DNA from: Mermis nigrescens
Lineage: Eukaryota > Nematoda > Enoplea > Mermithida > Mermithidae
Assembly (NCBI GenBank): GCA_036768485.1
Contig: JAVLUZ010000143.1
Coordinates: 1,483,633-1,547,632, forward strand
Length of the DNA stretch: 64,000 nt
Reading direction: 5' to 3'
In this document: positions 12,176-37,254 of the stretch, piece by piece
Layout: every line of letters starts with the position of its first letter
How positions within the stretch are numbered: position 1 is the stretch's first letter
Translations under genes and position numbers: made by a program
Notes under the pieces: generated by a model
Seen by the model: only the letters and a program-made list of their open reading frames with translations
Databases searched by the model: none
Told to the model about the DNA's origin: nothing

Positions 12176-13675
12176 AAAGAATGATCGAATATAGCGATTA
12201 AACTATAATTTTTCAAAATTAAGTCAGATCCGAAATCAAAATGATTAAGGAAACGCAGCATTTATAGAAAAATAGCTGCGATTCTGATGTTTTTGTCCAT
12301 GAGAAGAATAAATCAAATATTCGTCATTTCTGCAAATTGTTCCTTATTTTATTTTTTATGTTATAATATTTTACATTTTATAATTTTTATTTGTTATCGT
12401 TTATATTTTTTGTGTAAAATTTTATTTTCATTCTAGGTCATTCATTGTGGACGCAGGTACCTTTTATTCATCTGTTTGTGCGTCTCTAAGTTTTTCTTCC
12501 CTTAACCAGTGTTTCACGCGTTGATTTTTCTATTCAAAAAACTTACTTTCCGATCAGCCGAATTCCATGGAGTCGGAGTAGTGTACTGACAAAAATCCAA
12601 AAAACACGCAAAAATAGCACTTTGGGGTATCGATTTTCGGGGGTTCTACCAGATTCATGGGTCCTAAAGTCCCCTCCCCACGCCAACATGAAGAAAACAT
12701 CATTAACAAATATAAACTAAAATGCGATTGATCGAATATATGAATCGATATTTTTGTTTCCATGTTCCTGACTGCATAAAGTACCTGCGCGACAAATGAG
12801 CAAAATCGACTAAATCCATTGAATAACGTCAATAATATGGATAATCCGGGATTTAACCGTGCTTGCCATGTTTAAAATTTCGCGTCAAATCGTCGTTTGC
12901 ATATCATAATTTGCTTAACTGCCTTTTCTGTCATACCGCCGTTTATTTTTTATAGCTCGACATGCTATCCAGCTTTAACCATAGGTTAAACTCGGCCCGC
13001 TTCATACCCAAAACGTAACTCGCAATTTTGTCCGGGTTTTATTCAACTTTTATCTGAGGTTAGATTTAACTCACTATCTATCATTCAGTTGTAATGAATA
13101 AAACGCTAGGAGATTATTTTACCTGCCTGTAACGTATTTTTGGCTCTTGAGCAATAAGTTATTTTATTTTCCGCGATAATAGGTACTTCTTTGTCTGCTT
13201 ATTTGAAAAATTCAAGGCCTTTCAAAATTACGTGATTGTACACATTTTCAGTTTGATGTTTACCTAACCTTGTATCGTTTTACGTGCAAAAACTACGAAC
13301 TTACGGTTTGAATTGAGCTCTGCTCAGTCAACTGAAGTTTATCCCGTTCCCAGCTCATGAAAAGCCAGTTTCTCATATTGCGTAAGGCGACGTTCCAGTA
13401 AGTAAATTTTTTAAGATATTAGCCTCGTCTAACATAAGAACCGGCTTCTTCCATCGTTGAATAAACATTTTTGTTTTTAGCGTTTAACGGAATGCTATTC
13501 TTGTGAAAAAGCGCATGTCGTATTTTCTTCATTAAGCTCTGCTGCCTAAATAACGTTTTTATATGGAAGACGACCATTTCAAGCATAATTATAACTAATG
13601 GCTATTATCTTGTATTTCAATTTTAGTGGAAACAGATAGTTTCCTTCAGTTTATTGACCGCAAATCCTTCAAATA
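12176..13675. other. Upstream region of the deacetylase gene; possible non-coding exon
   Basis: Mostly AT-rich with no clear gene. Near its end a GTAAGT donor follows CGACGTTCCA at 13397. A TTCCTTCAG acceptor ends at 13649, 27 bp before the deacetylase start codon. This suggests a 5' untranslated exon ending at 13397 and a 252-bp intron. Confidence 0.4.
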
Positions 13676-16600
13676 ATGGATACTGACCGTGGAGCGACTT
13701 CAGACTGGCTAGTTCGGTTCAAGCGTAAAAAATATTGTGAGTGAAGATATATTTGTGCCACCGAAGAAGAGAAACCAGTCATTTATGTAGGTACTACTAA
13801 TTCCGTATACATTCATAATAATGTTCAAAGACAAACATGTTCATATCTGCTGTGGGATATTGAAAAACCAAATGTTAGGTTCATTAATTTTTCTTTAGAA
13901 ACGAATTGTACGATTTGAAACTTATGAGTTGGCAATCGACGAGGAATTTTGATCATGAGTGAGGTGTTGCTACTTTTCGATCCTTAATTTAAAAGTTAAT
14001 GGTATTTCGCTCATTTCCATATTGATATAAAACCGAATTGAATTAACTTTTCTTAACAAAGTGTTTTTGTGCCTGATAACGATGTAGAACATAAATTTGA
14101 AAGCATTGTTTCCATAAGTGCACCATAGGACGGCTTGATAGATTAATTTAAGCGAAATCCCTTTCTTCCCGCTTTGGATAGCTTATGTCAGGAATAGCAA
14201 ATTCGCGCTTTATTTAAAAAAGAAACTGACAAATAAATCCGCGGTAGTGCATGTAATTCGGCTAGTAAAGCGTCGTACAAAGCGCCCAGTCCCATTGCTC
14301 CGACCGTCCTGATTCTCCGTCTAACGATAAAACTGTTTATTTTTAGATTCCCGAGATATCCGTTTCTCCGACCGTCCCAGTTCTCCGACCAGTTGTATAA
14401 AACACTATTTTTAAATACTTCAAATTCCCGATTCTCCGATCGTCCCATTTCGCCCTTCGTCCCGATTCTTTGACCGTCTCAATTCTTCGTCCATGCTAAA
14501 GGCTGATGAGCGTGAGAAACACGTGAATTTTTGGAAATGCATTCGGACTGCACAACATGTAGTACGTACAAGCATAGATGCGTGATGTAGTTCATTATTC
14601 ACTTAACCAGTCTAAGTAATATAACTAAATTATGATGCTCTGACTTACAAAAAATAGAAAAAAATGGAAAGTACAAATTATACTTCACAATAAAACATAT
14701 CGGTGTCGGTCTCCCGACGTATAATACAATTATATGTGCCTCATTCAATTAACGAGAAGAGCCTGAGCTCTACATAGGTAAGGGAGACAATTTCAGTTAG
14801 GCTTTGTGCGCGTATTGAATTCGACATAGTTTTTGATTTTGTTCAGAATAGGGATAACAAAATTGAGCTTGTTTATTATGTACTTATCTCTAGATTCTTT
14901 AGAACGATCCTAACCGCACTTCAAGTATACAAGTGAGCAGGTAATACCTATAATAATTTACGCATTAAATGATCCCTACTCAATTCATTGTTTATATCTA
15001 ACTACTCATTAAAGCTAATCCATAGATCAGGACCACCTTCATGCTACTGTCAGCGGTTCATTGATGTTTGGCTAGTACCACCAGTCCCATTTTGATGTAG
15101 TCGGAGAAACGGGAAAGTCGGATAATCGGGACGGTCGAAGAATCGGGATGGTCGGAGAATCGAGAACGTCGGAGAATCGGGACAGTCGTATAAACAGGAC
15201 GGTCGGAGAATCGGGACAAAATCATATAAACAGCTCCAACCAAGAGCTGTACAATAATTTTTTTGCACAAATGTTAGTGAATAACGTGTGCCATGCACAG
15301 GTAAAAAAATCGTCGATCTTATCATATTCATAGTTTCAACTGGGAATATAATCTGTCCTCTTCCCTCGAAAACCTGTACCTGCTATAATACAAAGTATCT
15401 TACGACTTTTTTCTGATTTTGACTTAGATTTTCTCAACGACAGAACACTTATAATTATTTTCACTCAAACGTTTAATTCAAAAAGATTTCGAAATTTTAA
15501 TCATGATCTCAAATTAAACCACAGTACTTGAAAGTCTCGTTAGGACGCTATTTTTCATGAGAATTAGAATCGAAATTAAAAAGTCGAAAAAATTGAAAAA
15601 TTTAAAATTGGGATTCTACAATGCTACGCTACTGTATTTTTGAAAAACGTAATCCGTCTGTATTGAAGGTTGTTTTATCTTTAGAAGGTCATTTTATTTG
15701 GTATATATGTATGTACGTGCTCTAACCTGAAAATCAACTTCCTGCCAAATTGTGTATATTTAATTTTTTACTTGAAATGTTTATATATTAGCACTGCTTC
15801 CAGGCCAAGTCAAAGCGTTTCTTGAGCGATGGCAAAATTTTATCTATGGAACGATGGCCGCGGGTCTTTTGCTTATGATCTGTCTCATCGCCATAAGTCA
15901 GCAAAGTGAATGGCAAGACGATAAAAAGAATTTGCCAAAACATTTGGCTATGGATTCGTCAAATTACACATCAGCTGATGTTTTATTTGGTTGTCCATCA
16001 TTATCTCAAGGTGTTCTGCTCACTATTGATGGCGGGCCTAGTTCGACGACTATGCCTTTACTGAATGCATTGCGCCAGATCAATGTCAAGGCATTATTTT
16101 TTCTAGAACCGAACAACTTAGCCACCTTCGCAAATCTTACGAGCAAGATTGTGGAATTTGGCCACACGCTTGGAATTTTAGGTAAGTACAGGAGTAAATT
16201 TGAGGGGGCGAGGGGGCGGCCGCCCCCTTCCTCTATCGGCCCAACACAGTTGGCGAGATAAAGAATGGATATATAATTTGTAATGATTTTTAGCAGTCAG
16301 AGATAATAATTTCTCAAATTTTTCCCGCGCGTCGAACAACACTTATTAATTACATTTTTTACTTTTTTGACAGCCTAAATGCCATATTTTTGCTCGATGA
16401 ATAAGTTCGGAAATTTTTTATGAGCAGAGATAGCTATTTATTTCAGCATAGTTTTATTCTATTTTCAAGCACAACATTTAAACATTTTCGACTTTTCTGC
16501 GTCAATTGATACAAATACAGGAAATCGAGCAGTAATTCAAGCTTCAAAACGTCCTTCCGCCCTAATTTCACAAATTTTTCGGCGCTTTGCGCTGAATTTT

Positions 16601-18123
16601 GGCTGAAGTCAATAAAATTTAACGATTTTTCCGCTCACAATTGTCAACAATCCGAAAAATTTCTTCGAGAAAGTGTTTCGCCAAAAGCTAATTTAAGAGT
16701 TGACAATATGAAACGCCGAAATGGTAAGAAGGCATCAATACGAGGAATGCCATTACGTGAAGGACAAATTTTCGGACCTATTTTCAAGTATTTTTGGAAA
16801 GTTGAGAGTACTTCCCCCAACGAGAATCCTAGATCTGCCGCTGGGTAAGAATTAACAACTTTTTTATCAATCATTTAGCTCAATAGCAAAATTAAGCTCT
16901 CTCATATCATAGAAGTCCAACCGAATTAAAAATATTACGCATTGTCAGTAAAAATAATGGTTTATTATCAGACATGCACAGCATGAGAATTCTGGGGGTG
17001 AAGTATAAAGTGCTTTTTGTAGCCCGAAACAGTGCGTATACATCAAAAACATCGTTATTCACGCGTTTCTGATAATGCTCTATCTTTGTAGAGCATTAAA
17101 ACATAAAAAATTCGCAAAAAAATATAAAAAATTGAGTATAATTGGACAAAATGTTGTCAAAAAAGGAGTATATGGCGCGAAGCGCCGAAAGTTTGGTACT
17201 TTGAGAAACAGCTAAAAAGCGTAAAATAGCATCTTTTCCATCGATTTTTCCTGAAACTTCTGGAAAATCACGAGTTCTGGGGGTATTAAAAAATTTCTGG
17301 AAAATCAAAACTCTTCTTGGGGTATGAAAACGCCTCCTCTAACTGCCCCAATATCATTTATACATTATCATTTTCTATGTTAGTTCTTCTGTGAAGTCAA
17401 AAACTTTTCAGAAATCTTCATTGTACGGACGCGCATGATAGTGTCTATGCCGGATGGATGCTTCGTATCTCTAAACATACGTAAATAAGTTAGTTACTGT
17501 GGGATTTATACTACGCTTACATGATCTTGCGCTTTACGTCATTAAGAATTTTCGGCTGTGGTAAAAACTAACAGCTTCTCTGAGGCAATGAATTAATACT
17601 TAGGTTGCGATGGTAAAAGAAAACTGCAAAGTTATGCGCAAAAAGACTTAATTATAGTGTCCTATGAGGATTTATGCTAATACAAAATTCGCTTATCAGC
17701 TTTCAATATTCTTATTTTTAGTCCATAATGAACTGAGCTACGATAACTGGCATGACACATGGAAAACTGTGCATGCCTCTATTGAATTGATCACGAATTT
17801 TACGACGCCCAACGTGTCATCGCATATTTTCATTAGACCCAAGTCCTCCAAATCGCCGCTGACCGATTTGTTAAAGATGGTCAAAGTTCGGGGTTACACC
17901 ATTGTTTTGTGGAATTGCGCTTTTATTAGCGCAAAATCGTCGGCCCAGGACATGAACTGTAGAAGACTTTTTCAGAAGCATTCCGCATCACGGAGGATTG
18001 CTGAAGACCAGAGAAACCGAGGCACTGATGTTAGTCAAGAACATCACTGAAAAGATGAATGACTATAGTGACAACATTGTGACATTTATGTCGCCTGAAT
18101 TGTGCTTTAAATCAACCTTATGA
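13676..18123 (+). CDS. Type II membrane protein with polysaccharide deacetylase (NodB-like) domain; frameshifted
   Basis: Three coding exons join in phase: 13676-13736, 15804-16181 and 17722-18123, with GTGAGT and GTAAGT donors and CCAG and TTTTTAG acceptors. About 279 residues result if one extra base near 17958 is allowed for. Residues 1-36 are a basic cytoplasmic tail, 37-52 a membrane anchor, then a carbohydrate esterase 4-type domain. Matching blocks are LLTIDGGPSS (93-101), KALFFLEPNN, GHTLG then VHNELS (147-152), IRP (184-186), RGYTIVLWN (203-211) and IPHHGG (233-238). The family removes acetyl groups from chitin or similar glycans using two catalytic Asp and two metal His. Here the usual DDG is DGG and the HxxxH pair is HNELS, so activity is doubtful. 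At 17958 the frame shifts: the upstream frame would run on to 18050 with unrelated sequence, while family-like sequence continues in the next frame to the TGA at 18121. This is either a pseudogene or a sequencing error. Introns carry a foldback and family C and D repeats. Confidence 0.75.
14270..15235. mobile_element. Foldback element with minisatellite arms (CCGACCGTCCCGATTCTC type)
   Basis: The left arm (14280-14490) holds degenerate copies of TCTCCGACCGTCC. The right arm (15095-15225) holds GGACGGTCGGAGAATCGGG, the reverse complement, about 16-20 bp per copy. About 600 bp of unrelated AT-rich sequence separates them. It sits inside the first coding intron of the deacetylase gene. Open frames across the arms are repeat translations. 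Confidence 0.75.
15236..15803. other. Remainder of deacetylase intron 1
   Basis: AT-rich intronic sequence. The acceptor of the membrane-anchor exon is read as CTTCCAG at 15803. An alternative TTAG at 15790 would add four residues but break the phase with exon 1. Confidence 0.5.
16190..16835 (+). repeat. Repeat family D, copy 2
   Basis: Starts in a G/C tract with GGGGGCGGCCGCCCCC and contains CGGCGCTTTGCGCTGAA. It ends near the AAAGTTGAGAGTACTTCCCCC segment. It lies within intron 2 of the deacetylase gene, immediately after the splice donor. Confidence 0.7.
16970..17345 (+). repeat. Repeat family C, copy 4
   Basis: Starts CAGACATGCACAGCATGAG, with AATTCTGGGGG, TGTAGAGCATTAAAACA and ATGGCGCGAAGCGCC in the family order. 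It is also within intron 2 of the deacetylase gene. Confidence 0.75.
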
Positions 18124-18124
18124 A

Positions 18125-18350
18125 TGGGATCCATACATGCAACAAGTGGGATGAGAGGATCCCTCACTCAAAGTTGGTCGACTCCCGATTTCCCTAGAGC
18201 CAGAAAATTTTTGACCCAACCCACGGTCTTTGGGAAAAATTGAATTTTTAACCGTTGTTATGTCGTTTTTTTTGGCCGTTTTTGGCCGAAAATTGGAGGA
18301 GATTCTTCGCCCCTCCATGAAAGTGGCCGGGGACATCTAGGCGAAATTCT
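18125..18350 (+). repeat. Repeat family E, copy 1
   Basis: Begins near CCATACATGCAACAAG with GGATCCCTC, then CAGAAAATTTTTGACCC and a TTGAATTTT block, and ends around GTGGCCGGGGACA. The second copy is at 31800-32010. It starts two bases after the deacetylase stop codon, so it would lie in the 3' UTR. Confidence 0.65.
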
Positions 18351-18367
18351 GAACCGTTACATTTATC

Positions 18368-18601
18368 ATGGAATTACATAATGTTTGTTGGAAAATGAAT
18401 ATTACAGGTTCTGAGCTTAATCAGGTACAGCAGGTACGAAATTGTCAGATGAAGAATTATAGCGAAAACAGCAAAAAATACATCATATATGATGGAACAC
18501 AAACTTCATTGTATCAAAAAATGTACAATTTTTCCATTGCTGCCTTGCCTGTCTTACTGTCGCCAGTTTTTGTTCTTGCTACGAAATTTTGTGTGCCATA
18601 A
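18368..18601 (+). CDS. Possible short ORF/3' exon, unrecognised
   Basis: A 77-codon frame; its part after an ATTACAG acceptor-like site at 18408 ends in a hydrophobic tail (FSIAALPVLLSPVFVLATKF). It lies in the presumed 3' UTR of the deacetylase gene. It could be an alternative last exon adding a membrane or GPI-like tail, but no donor in the right phase was found. Most likely it is chance. Confidence 0.18.
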   Translation: MELHNVCWKMNITGSELNQVQQVRNCQMKNYSENSKKYIIYDGTQTSLYQKMYNFSIAALPVLLSPVFVLATKFCVP

Positions 18602-18762
18602 GGCGTGTAGCTATGAGGACCACCTTCCACATGAAACATTAAGTTTTGCGAAAATCCTATTTCAAGATTAACGAGAAAGTTTGCCGTGAGATGACAGAAT
18701 CATAAATGTTCGTTTATTATCGAATCAACGACGTGGTCTTGAGAATACGTTTTAAGACGTTG

Positions 18763-18768
18763 AATAAA
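18763..18768 (+). terminator. Possible polyadenylation signal of the deacetylase gene
   Basis: AATAAA about 640 bp after the stop codon. No nearer canonical signal was noticed. Confidence 0.3.
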
Positions 18769-18839
18769 GGAAACTATGTCCATTAAATTTCTTAAAAGAC
18801 GTAGCAACCATAGATGCACAGCATGGCTGATCGGGGTCA

Positions 18840-19250
18840 TCGGCGCACGTTGGCTTGGAGGGGGTTTACACCTCCAGAGTTGAAATAACAACCGCAGATT
18901 ACTGCAGACCCCCCGAAATCTATTTTTAGTAACATTTTTGACGATTTCACTCAACTAGGCCCCCCAGAATTTTCTTGCTGTCCACGTTAGGTCATCAGCC
19001 AGTCTGAGGGTTGAGAATTGAGCTTCTTCGGTTAAAATGACCTCAAAAACTGATTTGAGCGGTAAAATAACGTTAAAACTGCGTCATTGCACAGTTTCAG
19101 GTCAATTTTAAAGCATTTTTGCAGAAAATTTTCAATTTCATCCGTTTTTCGCCTTCATTTTGCCTTATTTTTCCAAGAAAATTTCCCATTTTTCCATATG
19201 GAGGTCTAGACTCCCCAGACCCCACGAGTTTGTCTGGTAGTAAGGCGTGT
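18840..19250 (+). repeat. Repeat family B, copy 1, preceded by an R1-like piece
   Basis: At 18840-18990 a GGGGGTTTACACC...CCCCCCAGAATTTTCTTGCTG segment resembles 4630-4730. From 18985 the family B core follows: TCAGCCAGTCTGAGG, AAAATGACCTCAAAAACTG, a GCGGTAAAATAACGTTAAAA block, CATTTTTCCATATGGAGGTC and GTCTGGTAG. Family B has nine recognisable copies in the window. Confidence 0.75.
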
Positions 19251-19793
19251 ACCTACGAGTACATAATAGAAACAAGTAGAACAGTTTAGAAATGGAAACC
19301 TGTTCTACTTGTCTTACTGATTTTCGAAAAATACTTTTATTTTTTTCTGAGTTAATATTGTATATAGGAATGTAGCTTAGCGCTCAGTGATGTTATCGAT
19401 CTTCGTAATCACGCTCCTAAGAGGTGGGTCAGAAGCGTTCGTGCAAAGGTATGAACTTTCGATAGCACAAAATTGAAACTGAAATAATTTGATAATGATC
19501 AAATCATTGATAAATGATTTGCATTATGATTTTAAGTACTTTCTCGAAATAAAAGTAGATTTTTATTCATTTTTAGCTTTGCCTCATTTTCCTATAGCAT
19601 TTCTTCTCTCCTCCTCTGCATGCCTGCTTGTAGGTATTGAGCTTGCAATCTTATAATGTCTGTAATTATAATTTCAACTAAGCTTTGCCAAATCTAAATT
19701 TCCCAATCAATCATGACAATGAATACATGAAATCGTGAGCAAAAAATAAAACACTTTAAAAAAGTAAATTCAGTACGATCTACGTATCAACCG
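19251..19793. other. 3' flank of the galaxin-like gene
   Basis: Contains a 17-bp inverted pair around 19270-19315 (AACAAGTAGAACAG / CTGTTCTACTTGT). Otherwise AT-rich and without exons. Confidence 0.5.
19562..19567 (-). terminator. Possible polyadenylation signal of the galaxin-like gene
   Basis: AATAAA on the minus strand, about 230 bp downstream of the stop codon at 19794. Confidence 0.35.
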
Positions 19794-33916
<14,123 letters not shown>

Positions 33917-33929
33917 AACTTTTGTACAG

Positions 33930-35440
33930 TACGTTAGAATAGACTTCGATGAAGAATAAACTTCAGATCATATGGCTCTCAGGCGCAGGATTCAATCAGG
34001 TTTTATAAAGTAACGTAAATTGTTCCGCATGAATGATGATAATAATACTAAATAAGAAATGACCGTTTCTCGTCGTTGAGCCTCACTAACAGCGGGCCAG
34101 CAACCGAAAAATTAACTTCAGAGAACGACAATACCCCTAAGAGCCAATATGACGTAATTCTGATTTTTAGAAAATTCCAGCGAACAGTCTAAAATGTCTA
34201 ATTAATTTTTTAAAGGCAGAAATACTATTACTATTATTTGCATGAAAAATTCTTCAGAAATAAGCGATAAAAAGGCATTCGTTTAAAATGTATATCCCTA
34301 CAATGATGTTCTATCGTGGCACACAGAATGATATGCATCAGGTAATCAGAAACGAAACAGTAATGTCTTCGTAGGGAGAATAAATGATTCTAATGTTTCA
34401 CGCGTAAATAGAAACAATACACTGACGCGGTACGAAATTAGTCTTTATTTTTCCGAAATTCTACAACTTAAGACTATCACTAAGTGTATTTTAAGAGATG
34501 GCGGGAAAGAAACGAAGAAAAGTAAGGCTTAAAGAATAGGTGGACACTGAATCGATTAATTGAGAAACAGACCCCAAAAATTAAGCAACTATTAGAGTTT
34601 GATCTTTACTCCAGTTATAGAGAATAATTTTTTCCAAAATTACCGAATTTCGTCATTTAAATGAAACACTTTAGAAATTTCGTCGGAACCCATGAAACAA
34701 AATGAAAATAATTAACGGTAGTCCTGCGATAAACATCTAAAAATAATCTCAAAGTCGTTGTAGCTCACAGGAAGCAGTTTCACAGAGTTGTTTTATAACT
34801 CGTGTGTGCTCAAGCCATAATTTTTATAAATAAACATTTTCTGGTTGGAAACGTTTAAATATGTTTCCAGGCTAGCTTATGCGCCAGATGTAATAATGTG
34901 CTTATCGGGCGATAAAGCTTCTCGCAGAATAAAAGCGATTACATTCAGAGAAAACTATTCATAGCAATGCACAAAATGGTCGGTTGGTCGTGAGGCCAGA
35001 ACAGGTTGACCGGAAAAATGAATAATGAAAATTTTAAGAGTCCGCCGATCATGGCATGAAAAATTTAGAAGCTGATGATAGTTTTAAGCATTTAAAATTC
35101 CGATTTTAATATGTTTTTGACACTAACAATTTGTGCACCCTTTCTCCCTAAAACAATTTTGTCGCCTTTATATTGAGAAGGTTATGCATCTTTTTTCTGG
35201 ATCTAGCGTTAGGATAGATAAATTCTTATTTTGAATATCTTATCATTTTATTTTTAAGACGGCTTTCGTGACAAACTCACAGTTTTAAATAATATTCATA
35301 TATTTGCCTATGTTTACCGACAAGAAGAAATTTACCGTGCATATGCGCCTTCTTTTTTCTCTTGCCATTCTTTCGTTTGCTTGTTTATTTCTTCAGTCAT
35401 CGCGTAAATTAGTAGAACAATACTAATCTTGTATTATACT
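33930..35440. other. Upstream of the galaxin-like gene; no firm gene
   Basis: AT-rich sequence that should contain the promoter of the minus-strand galaxin-like gene near 33920-34100. No unambiguous TATA box was chosen. At 35343 a plus-strand ATG opens a signal-peptide-like run (MRLLFSLAILSFACLFLQ) followed by a GTAAAT donor-like site at about 35403. No second exon was found for it. Confidence 0.35.
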
Positions 35441-35451
35441 GTTTGATTACG

Positions 35452-36815
35452 GCAATTGCTCGCCCAGCAATTGCTCGCCCAGCAATTGCTCGCCCAGCAA
35501 TTGCTCGCCCATCAATTGCTCGCCCAGCAATTGCTCGCCCAGCACATTGCTCGCCCAGCAATTGCTCGCCCAGCGATTGCTCGCCCAGCAATTGCTCGCC
35601 CAGCAATTGCTCGCCCAGCAATTGCTCGCCAACTATTGCTCGCCAACAATTGCTCGCCTATCAATTGCTCGCCAAATGATTGCTCGACGAATAACTACTC
35701 GCCAATCACCAACAACTGCTAGCCGAACGATTACTTGCTGAGCGATTCTAATTAAGTACAACTTAGTTCTGCTGTGATGTAGCATAAATTTGCGCTCATA
35801 CATGAAAAAATTCTGCGCTGCCAAATACCTGTTCTGAAAATCGGAAAAATTTCCGACTTGAATTACTTTGCTTCAATGATCAGCTTGTAACTGATAAAAC
35901 GAATTAAAAAAACTTAAAAATGCATTTCTCGACTAATCACAGGTGATTGGCGAGCAATCGCCTGGCGGTGGCGAGCACCTGTCGACTTTATTGAGTGCAT
36001 TAAAACTGAAAATTAAAATTAAAGGCAACAAAAATCATTTTAGTACACTAAGAAATGAATACTTTCAAACTGAAACTACTGCTTCTTCTCTCTTTCCTAC
36101 CAAAAACGAAACAATCTGTACATAGATAAATGTATGAGGGCAAATTCATGCAACATCACAGCAGAACTAAATTGTACTTAATTAAACCATTTTGTTCAGA
36201 CCAGATGATTACAAGATCCGGGGATGGTCGATTTTTGAAGTTAACGAACCTTCCATTTTTATAGCGTATATGATTTCTATATAGAATGACAATTGCTGAT
36301 TCAAATAAATGAGAAGCAACAATGCTTAGGGAGCGGTTCCCATGTAATAAATTCACTGACGAGCAATTGCTCAGCAAGTAATCGTTCGACTACCAATTGT
36401 TGGTGATTGGCGAGCAATTGTTTGGCGAGCAATTGCTGGGCGAGCAATTGTTTGGCGAGCGATTGCTGGGCGAGCAATTGCTGGGCGAGCAATTGCTGGG
36501 CGAGCAATTGCTGGGCGAGCAATTGCTGGGCGAGCAATTGCTGGGCGAGCAATTGCTGGGCGAGCAATTGCTGGGCGAGCAATTGCTGGGCGAGCAATTG
36601 CTGGGCGAGCAATTGCTGGGCGAGCAATTGCTGGGCGAGCAATTGCTGGGCGAGCAATTGCTGGGCGAGCAATTGCTGGGCGAGCAATTGCTGGGCGAGC
36701 AATTACTGGGCGAGCAATTGCTGGGCGAGCAATTGCTGAGCGAGCAATTGCTGGGCGAGCAATTGCGTAGGCGAGCAATTGCTGGGCGAGCAATTGTTGG
36801 CGAGCAATGTTCCGG
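35452..36815. mobile_element. Large foldback with 15-bp minisatellite arms (GCTCGCCCAGCAATT)
   Basis: The left arm 35452-35735 carries about 17 copies of a 15-bp unit. The right arm 36360-36805 carries about 29 copies in reverse complement. Between them, ATTAAGTACAACTTAGTTCTG near 35752 mirrors CAGAACTAAATTGTACTTAAT near 36164, so the inverted repeat extends past the arrays. Each unit contains the 10-bp palindrome AGCAATTGCT. Because 15 is a multiple of three and no frame has a stop, all six frames stay open, producing long frames (up to 186 codons) of LLGEQ, IARPA, NCSPS, LLAQQ or WASNC repeats. These are not taken as genes. Confidence 0.9.
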
Positions 36816-37047
36816 TAATCCGCTATTTATGCAGATGTTTGGCGTTATTAGGTGTCCTATTCTGAATAAAATCATATTTAAAGCAGATTTTCAGCAGAAT
36901 TTAGAAATTTCCGCAAATCCGCATAAAGATGATTACGTGCTAAACTTCAGAGCATAGCACCGGTTAAACTTAAAAATTTATTGCCTACAGATAAATAAAA
37001 TTACTGGCTCCTCCATCTCTTAGAGTCACGCGTTAGGATATAAGCTT

Positions 37048-37254
37048 GTGATCATGATGCGAAATATCGAAAATGTTAAGATTACGGCTAAAAAGTTGTA
37101 TAATAATGATACTTCTGCTCAAGAAATCTTTCTTAAAGCCAAAAGTTTTCAATACGAGCAAGAACTGTACCCTTCTGGGCCCGGTTGCTCTACTCGACCA
37201 TTAATAAAGGTTTACCTCAACGATAATGGCCACTTTAACGTAACCATTAAGTAA
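37048..37254 (+). CDS. Short unrecognised ORF, possibly an exon cut by a foldback
   Basis: A plausible protein-like stretch (ENVKITAKKLYNNDTSAQEI and on to YEQELYP) runs to about 37177. There the foldback at 37178 begins and supplies the rest of the frame. No splice border or homologous family was recognised. It may be flanking coding sequence of a disrupted gene or chance. Confidence 0.2.
   Translation: MIMMRNIENVKITAKKLYNNDTSAQEIFLKAKSFQYEQELYPSGPGCSTRPLIKVYLNDNGHFNVTIK

Noticed and set aside
35343..35426. Signal-peptide-like plus-strand start MRLLFSLAILSFACLFLQ
   Set aside because: Only 27 codons, no second exon of matching phase found, and it runs into a minisatellite. Kept only as a note.
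35452..36815. Possible CRISPR array
   Set aside because: The 15-bp units are contiguous, with no unique spacers and no cas-like genes. It is a minisatellite.
36371..36957. Long open frames (133-186 codons) of repetitive peptides such as LLGEQ or IARPA
   Set aside because: They arise in all six frames from a 15-bp stop-free unit; no start context, splice sites or non-repeat coding support them.
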